NCBI RefSeq assembly: GCF_025698545.1
Contig: NC_068573.1
Span: 7,693,001-7,757,000 of the forward strand
Origin: Gossypium raimondii
Taxonomy: Eukaryota; Streptophyta; Magnoliopsida; Malvales; Malvaceae
DNA: 64,000 bases
Direction: 5' to 3'
Positions 1 to 11,570 of this stretch are shown here, piece after piece; the first letter of the stretch is position 1; every line of letters begins with the position of its first letter. The notes under the pieces were generated by a model that was not told the DNA's origin, ran no database searches, and saw only the letters and a list, made by a program, of their open reading frames with translations. The position numbers were made by a program, and so were the translations under genes.

Positions 1-105
1 AGCACCTCTTCAACCATAAATAAAAAGATAAAGCGTTTCAGCGCATTCGAACTCACGTCTTCCTATTAACAACAATACCCATACCAATCGAGCTAAAACA
101 TAATG
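1..105 (-). mobile_element. tRNA-derived SINE fragment, cut by the window edge
   Basis: Read on the minus strand, an A-box-like motif (TAGCTCGATTGGTATG) is followed about 30 nt later by a B-box-like motif (GAGTTCGAATGC) and then a degenerate stretch matching the common plant SINE body (GCGCTGAAACGC). The same body recurs at about 60.2 kb on the same strand. It is short and degenerate, and the 3' end lies outside the window. Confidence 0.55.
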
Positions 106-521
106 TAAAACAGTTTTGACATTAATTGACACACAATAAAAAACAAAAGAATTTTAAATTACTTTTTTTATGTAAATTTAATAAAACATTCTTTTATTTT
201 TCCAAAAACACTATCAAAGTTCAAAACTCAAAATGAAATGGCCAATTTACCAATAAAAGCTTAATTTTTTTTATAAATTTACCGAAATGGGCCCAATATT
301 TTATTATTTACCAGAATGGGCCATTTTCCAGCAAATCGCTTCCACGTCACCGCGATGTCAGGGGACGTGCCAAGAAATCGCTGCCACGTCAGCGCGCTTT
401 GCTGACGTAGCGCGTTACGGGGGACGCGATTTGCTCGTTTTTCCCACGTTAGGTTTTTGGATTTTAAGGTTTAGGGTTTTTAAGGTTTTTAGGGTTTTGG
501 AGAAAAAAGTAAACAAATAAG

Positions 522-648
522 TCGCACCCACGTGTACGCACTTTTGCTACAGTAGGTCCTGAAAAAATAATTTCGAGTTGACGTTTCTGGGCAAATAGTA
601 TAAAATCGCTTCTAGTAGGATGCTGTTTGATAAAAATTTATGAAATCG
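522..648 (+). repeat. First copy of the ~125-bp tandem repeat
   Basis: This copy contains the motifs CTTTTGCTACAGTAGGTCC and ATAAAATCGCTTCTAG. It is separated from the other copies (3699-4109) only by the LTR-like insertion at 649-3698, so the array was continuous before that insertion. Confidence 0.85.
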
Positions 649-1720
649 TGTAACACCCCTAACCCGTATCCGTCGCCGAATTAGGGTTACGAGGTATTTT
701 CAAACAAACACAACCATTTTTTTTTTAAAACCAAACTGATCACAAACATGAAAATTAAGTCATTTTCGCATAGCTATTTATAATTTACAAACCAATCTAA
801 CTAACATCATACTCAAACCTATACATGCCATAAGATTGAGTTCAAATTTTTAACAAAATACCAAAAGAAGTTGATAGTGTGATAGACTATGTTGATGATC
901 CCCGAGCTCGTAACGCGTCGCCAAAATCTATAAAACAAATGGACAAAAACAATCAAAGTAAGCTTTTATAGCTTAGTAAGTTTATAACATATCTAAAATA
1001 CATATAAACATTATATGCTTAAAATCAAGTTACATACATAATGTATAATCATTATAAACATATGTATAATCATTATAAACATATGTATAATCATTATATG
1101 CTTAAAATCAAGTTACATACATAATCACTAATTGCATAAGAAATTTCCAAATATACTTATCATTTGCATTTCATTAAATGCATGTCTATGATCTTTCAAA
1201 TACATATGTCAAAAGCTTATATTTTTACTTATCAACTACATGAATCAAATGCACATTTATACTTCTAATCCACATGTGCCGATTTCATACATGTATATTC
1301 AACAATTTAAACCGAATGTATATACACATTTACGTAAATATCCGATTGCATATATATATATAATCATATGTTTAATAATTTTATAACCGAATATGTATAC
1401 ATCTTTATTACTGTATACATCCGAATGCACATATATACCAATCACATTATACAATCATTTGTATATATATATATATATAACAACCGCATATCACCATAAG
1501 TAATTATAAATTCAACAATCGCATATTACCTAATATACATATGCTTTTAATAATTGTATATACCAAAAGCATACAATTATATTTAACCAATGCAAAACCC
1601 GAATGTAGGTGTATACTTACCAAGTATGTAAAGACTGAATGTTTATGTATTCATCAATTTCATATAATCAAAATCATAGATATATCAATTGCATATTCTC
1701 ACATAATTTGAACAGATTCA

Positions 1721-1920
1721 ACGGCACTTAGCCTGCTAGGTTTTAAAACCTGATTCAGTACACCAGCTCTTAGCCTGCTAGACCTATAGTCCGAAATATA
1801 TCACCGGCATTAAGCCTGCTAGACGTAAGGTCTGAATTATTTCACCGGCATTAAGCCTGCTAGACGTAAGGTCTGAATTATTTCACCGGCATTAAGCCTG
1901 CTAGGAACATAGCCTGAATA
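1721..1920 (+). repeat. 41-bp minisatellite inside the solo LTR
   Basis: Units contain CACCGGCATTAAGCCTGCTAG and start at 1802, 1843 and 1884 (41-bp period), with two more divergent units upstream (about 1721 and 1762). Confidence 0.85.
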
Positions 1921-2174
1921 ACTAAGATACAAAGTTAATCTTTCATATAAATCTTTATAATACACATAGATCTTTCTCAAAAACTATATCTCGATAAGAA
2001 TTATTTTATATTCAACTCTTCATAGCGTCCTCACATTCAAACCACATATACATATTTCATAACATTAAATTCAACTCAAGAAACTCAATTCCTATTTTCG
2101 ATTCACATGTATAATTATATGTAATTGTTAACATTAAATTCAGCTCAAAGAAACTTGTATCTTACATTCTAACC

Positions 2175-2179
<5 letters not shown>

Positions 2180-2236
<57 letters not shown>
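2180..2236. repeat. (AT)n microsatellite
   Basis: An uninterrupted AT dinucleotide run of nearly 60 bp. Shorter AT runs occur nearby at 1460-1480 and 2601-2624. Confidence 0.95.
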
Positions 2237-2238
<2 letters not shown>

Positions 2239-3698
2239 CATATCATTTCATTCAATTCAAAACATTGCATCATTTATTTGAACCACATACATACATACAA
2301 TTTATATCATTAAATTCAACTCAAAGAATTTGTATTACACATTCGAACAATATCATATATTTATATAATTTATGCTATTAACTTCATCTTATTAAACTCA
2401 AGCATGCATGATATAACATATACAATATTTGTAAAATAAAATTTCAGCCTACCAATTTCAACTTGTATATCCGACTAACAATAAGAAAATAACAAATCTA
2501 ACTCAACTTATTAAACTTAAAACATACATTCGGCTAACATGTTTATATAATTCATAAAATCAAATTCAGCTTATAGAACATAAAATTCAGCTTATAGAAC
2601 ATATATATATATATATATATATATTCTAATTTAATGACATATATTTGCTATTAGACTTACCTCGTACGATGGAAAATCGAAGTCGGACGATTATTCGACT
2701 AATTTGGCTTTTCCCCGATCTAACTCCGATTTCTTTGGTTCTCGATCTAAATATATTCAAAATAAGATAATTTATTTATTAACACATTCAATTTAATCCA
2801 AAAACACATAATTTGGCAAATTACTATTTTGCCCCTAATATTTACACTTTTTGCAATTTACTCCCTATTGCATAAAACACAATTTATACAAAATTTGCCC
2901 ATAACACACAAAGGCTGAATATTCATGGTTCTCATACAAGTCCACACATTGCATTTATTTCACATTTTAGTCCCCAAAAATTTAATTTCACAATTTAGCC
3001 CTATTTACTCAATTTCACTAAAAATTCCAATACAAAACATATTAATCTATCACATATCTTTCATTTTTCATCATCAACTATCACAAAGTCCAAGTATTCA
3101 TCAATGGAACATTTCAAAATCATCAACAATTCACAAAATTAAAACATGGGTTTTGAAGAACACAAAGCAACGATATCAAAAACGTAAAAATTATTAAAAA
3201 CCAAACAAAGAACTAACCTCAATCAAGCTTTTATATGACCGAATATAGCTAGGCTTTCTTTCTTTTTCTTTTGTTTACTTTCGGCTAAGGAAGATGACAA
3301 TAACCTTGAATTTTTCTTTGTTTTTAATTAACATATATTAGTTTGTTTTATTTATTTACCTTATTAACCTTTAATAAATAATTTATATTTCATATAACAT
3401 AAGGATATAATTGTCCATATCCACCCACTATCATTTCAAATGGTCTAATTGACATTTAAGACCCCATTTTTAAAAGACAACAACAATTAGGTATTTTAGA
3501 TTTAACCCTAAATTTTTATTTTACACAATTAAACCCTTTTATCAAATTGAACATTCAAGCGATTAAATTTCCACGAATTTTCACACCTATAACTTAACAT
3601 ATAATAGACTCTAAAAATAATATTAAAATATTTTTTTGATTCGAATTTGTGGTTTCGAAACCACAATTCCGATTAGGGTCAAAAACCGGGTTGTTACA

Positions 3699-4109
3699 AA
3701 TCGCGCCCTCGTGGACGCGCTTTTGCTACAGTAGGTCCTGGAAGAAATAATTTTGACTTGATGTTTTTGAGCAAATAGTATAAAATCGCTTCTAGCAGGA
3801 TGCTATTTGAGAAGAATTTGTGAAATTGCGCCCTCGTGGACGCGCTTTTGCTACAGTAGGTCCTGGAAGAAATAATTTTGACTTGACGTTTCTGAGCAAA
3901 TGGTATAAAATCGCTTCTAGCAGGATGCTATTTGAGAAGAATTTATGCAATCGCGCCCTCGTGGATGCGCTTTTGCTACAGTAGGTCCTGAAAAAATAAT
4001 TTCGACTTGACGTTTTTGAGCAAATAGTATAAAATCGCTTCTAGCAGGATGCTATTTGAGAAGAATTTGTGAAATCGCGTCCTCGTGGAAGCGCTTTTGC
4101 TACAGTAGC
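3699..4109 (+). repeat. ~125-bp tandem repeat array of the MULE
   Basis: Units begin at about 3701, 3826, 3951 and 4075 (periods 125, 125, 124), the last truncated. Each opens with a GCGCCCTCGTGGACGCGC-like motif followed by TTTTGCTACAGTAGG. A fifth copy lies at 522-648 across the LTR insertion. The array lies directly upstream of the element's TATA box, where Mutator-type elements often carry promoter or transposase-binding repeats; that role is inferred. Confidence 0.85.
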
Positions 4110-4125
4110 ATGTTTGGGCTGAGGC

Positions 4126-4131
4126 TATAAA
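4126..4131 (+). promoter_or_regulatory. TATA box of the MULE gene remnant
   Basis: TATAAA sits just downstream of the tandem array. Typical plant spacing would put the transcription start near 4155-4160, which favours the ATG at 4211 over the in-frame ATG at 4154. Confidence 0.5.
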
Positions 4132-4210
4132 TTAGGCAGAAAATGTTCTCAGAATGCATAAGTCACAGCAGAAACAATTTAGAGAGGCTAAGAAGGTTAG
4201 AGTTTCAAAT

Positions 4211-4432
4211 ATGAGTGAACGTATTAGTGCTGTTATTTACTACGATGGTGAGGTTTGCCACACCGAGAATTGTGTTGTTTTTTTGTCGGAGAATACGATG
4301 CGACTGGTTTTTAACCAGAACATAGATTTGACAGAACTTTATAAAAGAATTAGGCGTAAAATTTTTGGAACGACGCCAATGAAAGTTCTGTCTATTACGT
4401 ATCGATTCTGTTCACACACGGGGAAAATTGCC
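4211..4432 (+). pseudogene. N-terminal remnant of a MULE-borne protein
   Basis: An open frame from ATG 4211 (or in-frame 4154) reads MSERISAVIYYDGEVCH and then an IDLTELYKRIRRKIFG segment. This resembles the N-terminal, PB1-like segment of proteins encoded by plant Mutator-like elements, recognised from memory. The frame runs into the right TIR after about 70 residues: the continuation TYRFC is followed directly by TIR-type sequence, so the rest of the gene, including any DDE transposase core, has been deleted. It cannot encode an active transposase. Confidence 0.55.
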
Positions 4433-4631
4433 CCCTCGTGGACGCGATTTGTTGCCATGTCAGCAAAGCGCGCTGACGTGGCCGCAATTTCCTAGCACGT
4501 CCCCTGACATCGCGCTGACGTGGACGCGATTTCTCAGAAAAGGCCCATTCCGGTAAATAATAAAATACCGGGCCCATTTCGGTAATTTTTAAAAAAATTA
4601 TGCTTTTTTTGGTAAATTGCCCAAATGAAAT

Positions 4632-5656
4632 ATGATAAAGATATCTATACTATTATATAGAAAAGGAAGGTCTTACTTGGCACGTGTTTAGTCTATATAT
4701 ATTTTATATTTTATATAATATTGGTCAAATATCACTTTTAGTCCCTCTACTTGACACATGTCTAATCTTTTTTGCATTTTACAGAAAATTGGTCAAATAT
4801 CACTTTTGGTCCCTCTACTAGGCCTAAAATTAAGATTTAATCTTTATAGTTGAATTTCTTCAATAATTTGCTATAGTTAATAATGTTGATTATTCCGATT
4901 AATTTTTTATGTGAATTTTTAAAAACAAAATACTATTCTAACAAAAAAATTGGCATGATAAGCTAGAATAAGTCATTTTAAAAATCCACATTAACTACCA
5001 AAATTATTAATTGTGTTAATTATTTCGATTAACTAATGACATGATTTCTCCTCTTTTTAGTTATCATAAGATAATGGTAAAATTACAATTTTGATTTCTC
5101 TACTATTCTCACATCTAACATTCATTATTTATATTTTAATTTTACATAGTTTGGTTATTTACTTTTACAATGACATTAATTAGTTCAAATAATTTACATA
5201 CTTATATGTGACAATTACGTTATTATTTTACTATCATATCTTTTGCATGTTGACAAGTGTCAAAAAATAAAAAAAATTTGTTTGTCGTTGAAAGGCTAAA
5301 GGTGATTATTTTCAACAATTTATAAACGTCTTAACAAAAAAAAAAGACTATGAACGTGGCAACGTGGCTTAACTGTATTTTTCTATAGATTATATAACAA
5401 TGGTCAAGTTTCATTTTTGATCCCTATACTATGCTCAAATTTAAGATTTAATCATTATACTTCAACTTCTTGACATAACTTGGTACCTTGACTTTTACAA
5501 GGTCATTGATTAACCTAAATGTTTTATTTTGAATAAAATGATGATGTAATTTTTAAGAGTTGTTAACACCGCTAAACTTATCTATTAAATTCACGTCATT
5601 TGTAATTTTTTTGTTACATGATTACCATATGAGTATTTTTTAAAAAATTAAAATTT
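4632..5656. other. Gene-free AT-rich stretch
   Basis: No coding sequence. The phrase GGTCAAATATCACTTTT plus a GTCCCTCTACT-like continuation recurs in degenerate form at about 4723, 4790 and 5402, the residue of an old dispersed repeat. Before the insertion at 5662 this stretch was continuous with 10958 onward. Confidence 0.6.
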
Positions 5657-7731
5657 AATGGTATCGAAACCTTTTTTTGTTGGAAATTGACTTATATTTT
5701 GAAAATGAAAATAGGAGTCGCCACCAATCCTTTGTATGAGGTGTGATCGGATTACCTCGTAATTTGATCGTTTTAATAAAATGTTTGATTTATTAAAACA
5801 ATGATTTTTGGTCTACAAAATCCAGGAGATGGGCTCGGGAGTCGGTTACGCACGAGGAAGGATTAGCACCCTCATGACGCCCAAAATTGATACCTAGTTG
5901 ATTAGTTGATGTCTTAGTGTCGAGAATTCAAAATTTGAAGGGAGTTTAAAACACGATCCCTTTTTATATTAAGGCATTACTTAACTAAATTTATAAAGAA
6001 AACAAATGAAAAGATAAAATAAAAATGTCATACTCGTGAGTAATAATAAAGTAGATACAATGAAAGTGAAACATCAATTTATAACGATGATATCATGTCG
6101 TGATTGAATAATGAAATAATAACAATCATGATAATAAGGGCAAAAAAAGAATATAAATGCTTAATGAAAAGGAAATATAAGTAATATCAAATTTAAATAT
6201 TTTAAAAGAATAATAAATAAATAAATAAATAAATAAAAAGTAAAAGAATAATAAATAAATAGATAAAACAAATATAAATAATATCAAATTTAAATATTTA
6301 AAAAGTAAAAGAATAATAAATAAATTGATAAATAAAATATAAATAATATTAAATTTAAGTATTTAAAAAGTAAAAGAATAATAAATAAATAGATAAAACA
6401 AATATAAATAATATCAAATTTGAATGTTTAAAAAGTAAAAGAATAACAAATAGATAAAATAACTCATAAAAGGATGAAATTAATTGAATGAAGGACTGAA
6501 TTGAAATTTAAACAAAATTAAAGGTATAAATCATAATAAATTAAATAATAAAAATGAATAAGGGACTAAAATTAAATGCGCGAAAAAGGGCAGGGACCAA
6601 CTTGGCAGTTATCCCAAACCTTGAGACACGTGTCATCCCCTAAACAGGTCTACAGTGGTCCAGGGACTAAATTGCACAAAAAATAAAAGAAAAAGGGGAA
6701 ATTAAAAATAAAAATCAAGCAATAGGACGAAATTGAATAAAAGTGAAAAAGCGAAAGGACCAAAGCAGAAATTAAACCCACCATTGTCGAAAACACGCGA
6801 ATCCTGCGCGGTTCGGGTCGGGTCTCGGGTCGCACCTCAAAACGACGTTGTTTTGGGTGTTTATTTCCCAAAAAAGCCTAAGGACCAAAATGAAATAAAA
6901 TAAAGTTAAGTGGTAAAATTAAAAGGTACAAAAGAACTACATTGTAAATCGCCTAAAAAGTGAGGGACTAAAGGTGCAAATAGACCCCCGCATAAAAAAC
7001 CACGCGGATCCTAAGGCGGGCTAGGTCAATAATCGGGTCGCGTCACAAAACGACGTCGTTTTGGGCTTTATGAACCCAGGCCAAAACGACACCGTTTTGA
7101 TCCCCTATTTAAATTAAAAAACCGAAAAAAATAATTTTCAGCTTAGTTTTAAAAAAAAACTGAGAAACCTCTCTGCTTTTTTTTTTTGAAACACGCCCTA
7201 GGGTCCAGCCATCGGCGTCGTCATGGACCGCCGTGGCCACCAGTCATCAGCGATGGAGACCGCCACCTCCGGTGGTTGAAAAAATCAAGAAAACTCCATT
7301 TTGTCTCCCTTTTCACGTATACCTTTGATTTGGAGTTGAAATCGTCAGTATAAGGCCAAAATTCCCAAAAATAAAAAAAGGACCCTTTGACTCTTGACGC
7401 CCTCCGCCGCAGCCCTGGCCGAATCCCCAAGGATTCAACAGCCTCTACAATTGAGAACCAACCCTTTACAGTATATTTTTTAGGCTTTTTATAGTCGATT
7501 TACAATGTTATTTTTATATTTTTTCTATTGTTTCTTGCATGTCGTTGCTGCTCTTGCTTTTCCCTTTTTGTAGGCGTATTTGCAGTCAACTGACGGGATG
7601 GAGGCAGTTGAAGGTGACAGACTTTGGGTGTAACACCCCGACCCGTGTCCGTCACCGGATTAGAGTTACGAGTCATTACCGATCAAAACCCGACTCAAAA
7701 TTTTTTTTTAACTCAACCACGAAATTTCATT

Positions 7732-7766
<35 letters not shown>
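7732..7766. repeat. (TA)n microsatellite
   Basis: A run of TA dinucleotides of about 35 bp near the start of the nested LTR. Confidence 0.9.
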
Positions 7767-7770
<4 letters not shown>

Positions 7771-8039
7771 TATATATTATCACATAACCAAATAAAATCA
7801 AACATGCATCTTTAATCGGGTTTCATATACTAACCATGTTTCAACAATTCATCCATATCATTATCATTTACCTAATTAAAATTTAATATCATAAATCAAA
7901 CATTTATCCAAATATTTATTTCATTTCAATTTACTAAATATAGTACTTATTACAAACATAGGTAATCTACCCTGTTTGGACAGCTCTTATACATCAGAAA
8001 TTGAGCAGCATATATATATATATACACAAAATTGGACAG

Positions 8040-8690
8040 CATTTATACATCAAAATTTGACAGCATGTATATACAAAATTGGACAACATTTATTCACCAA
8101 AATTAGGCAGCATATATATACTAATTTGGACAGCACTTATATACAAAATTTAACAGCATGTATATGCAAAATTGGACAGCATTTATTCACCAAAATTGGG
8201 CAGCATACATATACCAATTTGGACAGCACTTATATACAAAATTTGACAGCATGTATATGCAAAATTGGACAGCATTTATTCACCAAAATTGGGCAGCATA
8301 CATATACCAATTTGGACAACACTTATACACAAAATTTGACAGCATGTATATGCAAAATATTTGGACAGCACTTATACACAAAATTTGACAGCATGTATAT
8401 GCAAAATTGGACGGCATTTATTCACCAAAATTGGGCAGCATACATATACCAATTTGGACAGCACTTATACACAAAATTTGACAGCATGTATATGCAAAAT
8501 TGGACAGCATTTATTCACCAAAATTGGACAGCATACATATACCAATTTGGACAGCACTTATACACAAAATTTGACAGCATGTATATGCAAAATTGGACAG
8601 CATTTATTCACTAAAATTGGGCAGCATACATATACCAATTTGGACAGCATGTATATGCAAAATTGGACAGCATTTAAGCATAAAAATTTC
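8040..8690 (+). repeat. 93-bp minisatellite with ~23-bp sub-repeats
   Basis: The landmark ACAGCATGTATATGC recurs at about 8153, 8246, 8339, 8388, 8481 and 8574, giving a 93-bp period with one short 49-bp unit. Each unit is built of about four variants of TTGGACAGCA plus spacer. Because 93 is a multiple of three, long open frames appear in it (for example 7976-8614); they reflect repeat periodicity, not a gene. Confidence 0.92.
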
Positions 8691-9399
8691 ATGAACATAT
8701 ACCACATTTTAGACCATTAAAGCATAGGCATTAATACCGAATTCAAACCAAAAGAGATAAGCCATTTTAGCATGGCTTTTAGATATATATACACATTGGT
8801 TCCAAAATCAATATTTTAACTATACTATACATGCCATATATTTGAGAACGATTTAGCAAAATACCAAAAGAAAATATCGATAGTGTGACGAGCTTAGCTG
8901 ACGATCCCCGAACACATAGCGATCACCAAATTCTATACATCAAAACAATTATCCAACACATTGTAAGCTAATTTAGCTTAGTAAGTTATAAGCAAATATA
9001 CTCTACTATTTAAACCGTTATCTCAAATAATATTCAACCAATTCATACTACTAAATCATCTTACCTTTAGCCTACCATATCATAAATAATTATTCACTTA
9101 TTACTATGATTTAACTAAAATCAATATAATTACACGACCTTAAACATTTCTTCAAATTTAATCACAAGACCAAATACACTATGCATTTCCTCATCATGTA
9201 TTATAAAGAATCATATTATATATATATATATGATTCCAAATATAATCACCACATAGGTTTAATTCCTACAAAGCTTAACCTTAATATACAACCATAATGG
9301 TTATTACTCAAGAATTCCAAGTATTTACTCATTTTAATAATCATGATTTCTCAATAAGACAATTACTCAATACTAATAGTTATTCGAAAATATTTAATA

Positions 9400-9565
9400 A
9401 GTTCGCACACTTAGTGCTCAATAATCAAACTCATACACTTAGTGCTTTACCATTAAACTCGCACACTTAGTGCTTTACAATTAAACTCGCACACTTAGTG
9501 CTTTACAATTAAACTCGCACACTTAGTGCTTCACAATTAAATTCGCACACTTAGTGTCGAAAGTC
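9400..9565 (+). repeat. 28-bp minisatellite
   Basis: About six units containing CGCACACTTAGTGC at roughly 9404, 9431, 9459, 9487, 9515 and 9543. Units are directly adjacent, without unique spacers. Confidence 0.9.
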
Positions 9566-11328
9566 AACAACTCAATACATCTTATTTCAATAATTTTATC
9601 ACTACATGTATATATATATACCATTCAATTCAGCATAATTACTCAGATACTAAGCTGATTTTAAAACGATACAATTATATATGTGCTTAATAACTTACCT
9701 CGGATGTCGTCGCCTAATAGATCGGCTACTCAACTACTTTCGATTTCCCCCGATCTAAATCTGATTTCTTGGTTTCTTGATATAAACATATTCAAATAAA
9801 TCTCATTTAAACATATTTTCATTCAATTTAGTCTAAGAACACATAAATGGGTAAATAACATTTTTACCCCTAATATTTCCTATTTTCACAATTTAGTTCT
9901 TACTGCACAAAACACAAAATACACAAAATTTGGCCACACTCCCTAAGGGCCGAATCTTCCTAGTACCCATATAAGTCCATACATTTCATTTATTTCACAT
10001 TTTAGTCCTTCAAAAATTTATTTTTTGTAATTTAGCCCTAATTACTCAAAATCACCAAAAAAATCCAATACAAAACAAATTAATCTTTAACATATCTTTC
10101 ATTTTTTATCAACAACTATCAAAAAGCTCAAGCACTCATCAATGGTAAAACACAAAATCATCATCAATTCACAAAATTAATACATGGGTTTTGAAGTATT
10201 CAAAGCAACGATCACAAAAACGTAAAAGTTATCAAAAAATAAAATCAAACTAACCTTGAATTGAAATCTCTAAGATGCCGAATGCTAAAGCTTGAAGAAC
10301 AAAGTTTCTTTCTCTTGTTTTCGGTGGAAACAGGTGAAGAAAATGACTTTATTTTATAATATTTATGATATAATATACATTATTATTCTTTTACTATTTT
10401 AACCTTTGTAAAATAATATTTAAAACATATAATACATGGCTTTTTAGCCATCTTGCCGCCCACTATATTTTAAATGGGTTTATTGCCCTTTAAGGACTTC
10501 AAGTTAAAAAGCCATTACCAAATAGGTGCTTTACACTTTAAGTATCAACTTTTACATTGTATGAAATTTAGTACTTTTATCAAATTAAACACAAAAACGG
10601 CCAAATAAATTTACGAAATTTTCACACAATCAAATTCAAATATCACAGACACAGAAAAAAATATTAAAATATTTTTCAGACTCGAATTTGTGGTCTCAAA
10701 ACCACTATTTCGATTACGGTCAAAATTGGGCTATTACATCGGGGTGCAAGCATGCTGACGTGGGTGCGGCGCAAAAGGGGGCTAGGGTTTCTTTTTTTCT
10801 TTTTTGAAAACTGTTTAGGTTTTTGGGTCATTTGGGCTTGACATTCTTTTGTAACTGGACTATTTTTCTAATTTGGGCTTTATTATTTTTTTGGTTTAAT
10901 TTTTTGTTTAATTTGTTTGTAATCTAGGCTCAGGCTAAATTGGGCCTCTACAAATGGTATTAACAATTGGAATTGAATTTTAAAATTCAAAAAGTAGAGA
11001 GACTTAATTCTTAAAAGGAAAAGTATAAAGACTAAATTTTAAATGCTTGAAGAGTACTGAGACTTGAAGTATATTTTCACTTTCAAAATGTATTCTATAA
11101 TTTGGTTAAAGAACAATCAACCCAAATTGAAGCGTGGTAGGAGCCGTACTAATTTTATATCATGCATTAATTTAATTTTAAATCAATATTTTAAATGATT
11201 TTGATTATATTATATTTCTTTCTTTATCTTAACATATTATGTAAATTAATAAATCTATATTTTAAGTGTTTCTGAAAGTGACATAATATATATATTTTAT
11301 AATTTTAGTGTGGATATATAGTTGGTTT

Positions 11329-11570
11329 TGTTATGGAATAAAGAGATAGAGAGTACAAAGAAAAAGAAAAGAGAATGGAGAGCAAAAGAAAACGTATGAA
11401 TTTTGTTGATCAATTCGAGACATATACAATGTTTCTCTAAAGTCTATATTTATAGACATAAGACGATAAAGGAGATACAACTCTACTTCTAATTAATATT
11501 AGAGTCTTAAACACATTGAACTTATTTTGATCTTAATGGACATCCACTTAATAATAAAATATTTATAACA
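11329..11570 (-). repeat. 3' LTR of the minus-strand copia element
   Basis: On the minus strand it begins TGTTATAAATATTTTATT at 11570 and ends near CATAACA at 11329, an inverted TGTTA...TAACA pair. Immediately upstream on the minus strand is the purine stretch AAATGGGAG, a good polypurine tract. The LTR contains a TATAAATA-like box (about 11446-11454) followed by an AGAGAAA-rich leader, a typical copia layout. The matching 5' LTR was not found. Confidence 0.7.

Larger units (their letters stand above)
649..3698 (+). mobile_element. Solo-LTR-like element, TGTAACA...TGTTACA family, 3.05 kb
   Basis: It begins TGTAACACCCCTAACCCG and ends GGGTTGTTACA, the TG...CA ends of an LTR. It is flanked by an exact 5-bp duplication AATCG (644-648 and 3699-3703). 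No primer-binding site, polypurine tract or coding sequence is visible, so a solo LTR left by recombination is the simplest reading; an LTR-like non-coding element is an alternative. Its right part (2650-3200) has long pyrimidine-rich stretches also seen at the same place in the 7629-10738 copy. A short open frame at 2925-3197 is low complexity and was not called. Confidence 0.8.
240..4622. mobile_element. Mutator-like element (MULE), 4.4 kb, with 9-bp TSD
   Basis: The two ends are inverted repeats: the left begins GGCCAATTTACC and the right, read on the other strand, begins GGGCAATTTACC. Similarity continues for about 190 bp (about 240-430 and 4435-4622) through the motifs CGAAATGGGCCC and TTTACCGGAATGGGCC and GACGTGG/GCGATTT-rich sequence. 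Both ends are flanked by the identical 9-mer AAATGAAAT (231-239 and 4623-4631), the target duplication size expected of Mutator elements. Inside are a ~125-bp tandem array, a 3-kb LTR-like insertion, a TATA box and the 5' part of an element gene. No complete transposase is present, so it is non-autonomous. A second member lies at 17292-18357. Confidence 0.88.
7629..10738 (+). mobile_element. Solo-LTR-like element, TGTAACA family, nested in family A
   Basis: It starts TGTAACACCCCGACCCGTG and ends GGGCTATTACA. The flanks are TTGGG (7624-7628) and TCGGG (10739-10743), a 5-bp duplication with one mismatch. Length (3.1 kb) and internal order match the copy at 649-3698: leader, a minisatellite region, the phrase CTCGGATGTCGTCG before a GATTTCTTGGTT segment, then the FTTTG-poor pyrimidine tract and the end. 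It carries two distinct minisatellites of its own. Confidence 0.78.
5662..10952. mobile_element. Solo-LTR-like element (family A), split by a nested LTR
   Basis: The ends are TATCGAAACC on the left and GGGCCTCTACA on the right, flanked by an exact 5-bp duplication AATGG (5657-5661 and 10953-10957). A relative at 43628-45969 in the opposite orientation ends in TGTCAAAACC, so the left TA here is probably a mutated TG. Shared interior landmarks are GGAGTCGCCACCAATC, a CGATCA/GTGATCGG stretch and an ACGACGTCGTTTTGGG motif. Removing the nested element 7629-10738 leaves about 2.2 kb, close to the 2.3-kb relative. No coding region is recognised; 7221-7430 and 7539-7787 were read as chance frames. 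Confidence 0.75.

Noticed and set aside
7976..8614. A 212-codon open frame
   Set aside because: It is exactly the 93-bp minisatellite; other frames over the same DNA are open too, and no protein family is recognisable.
9400..9565. CRISPR-like regularly spaced repeats
   Set aside because: Units are contiguous 28-bp minisatellite copies with no unique spacers, in plant nuclear DNA.
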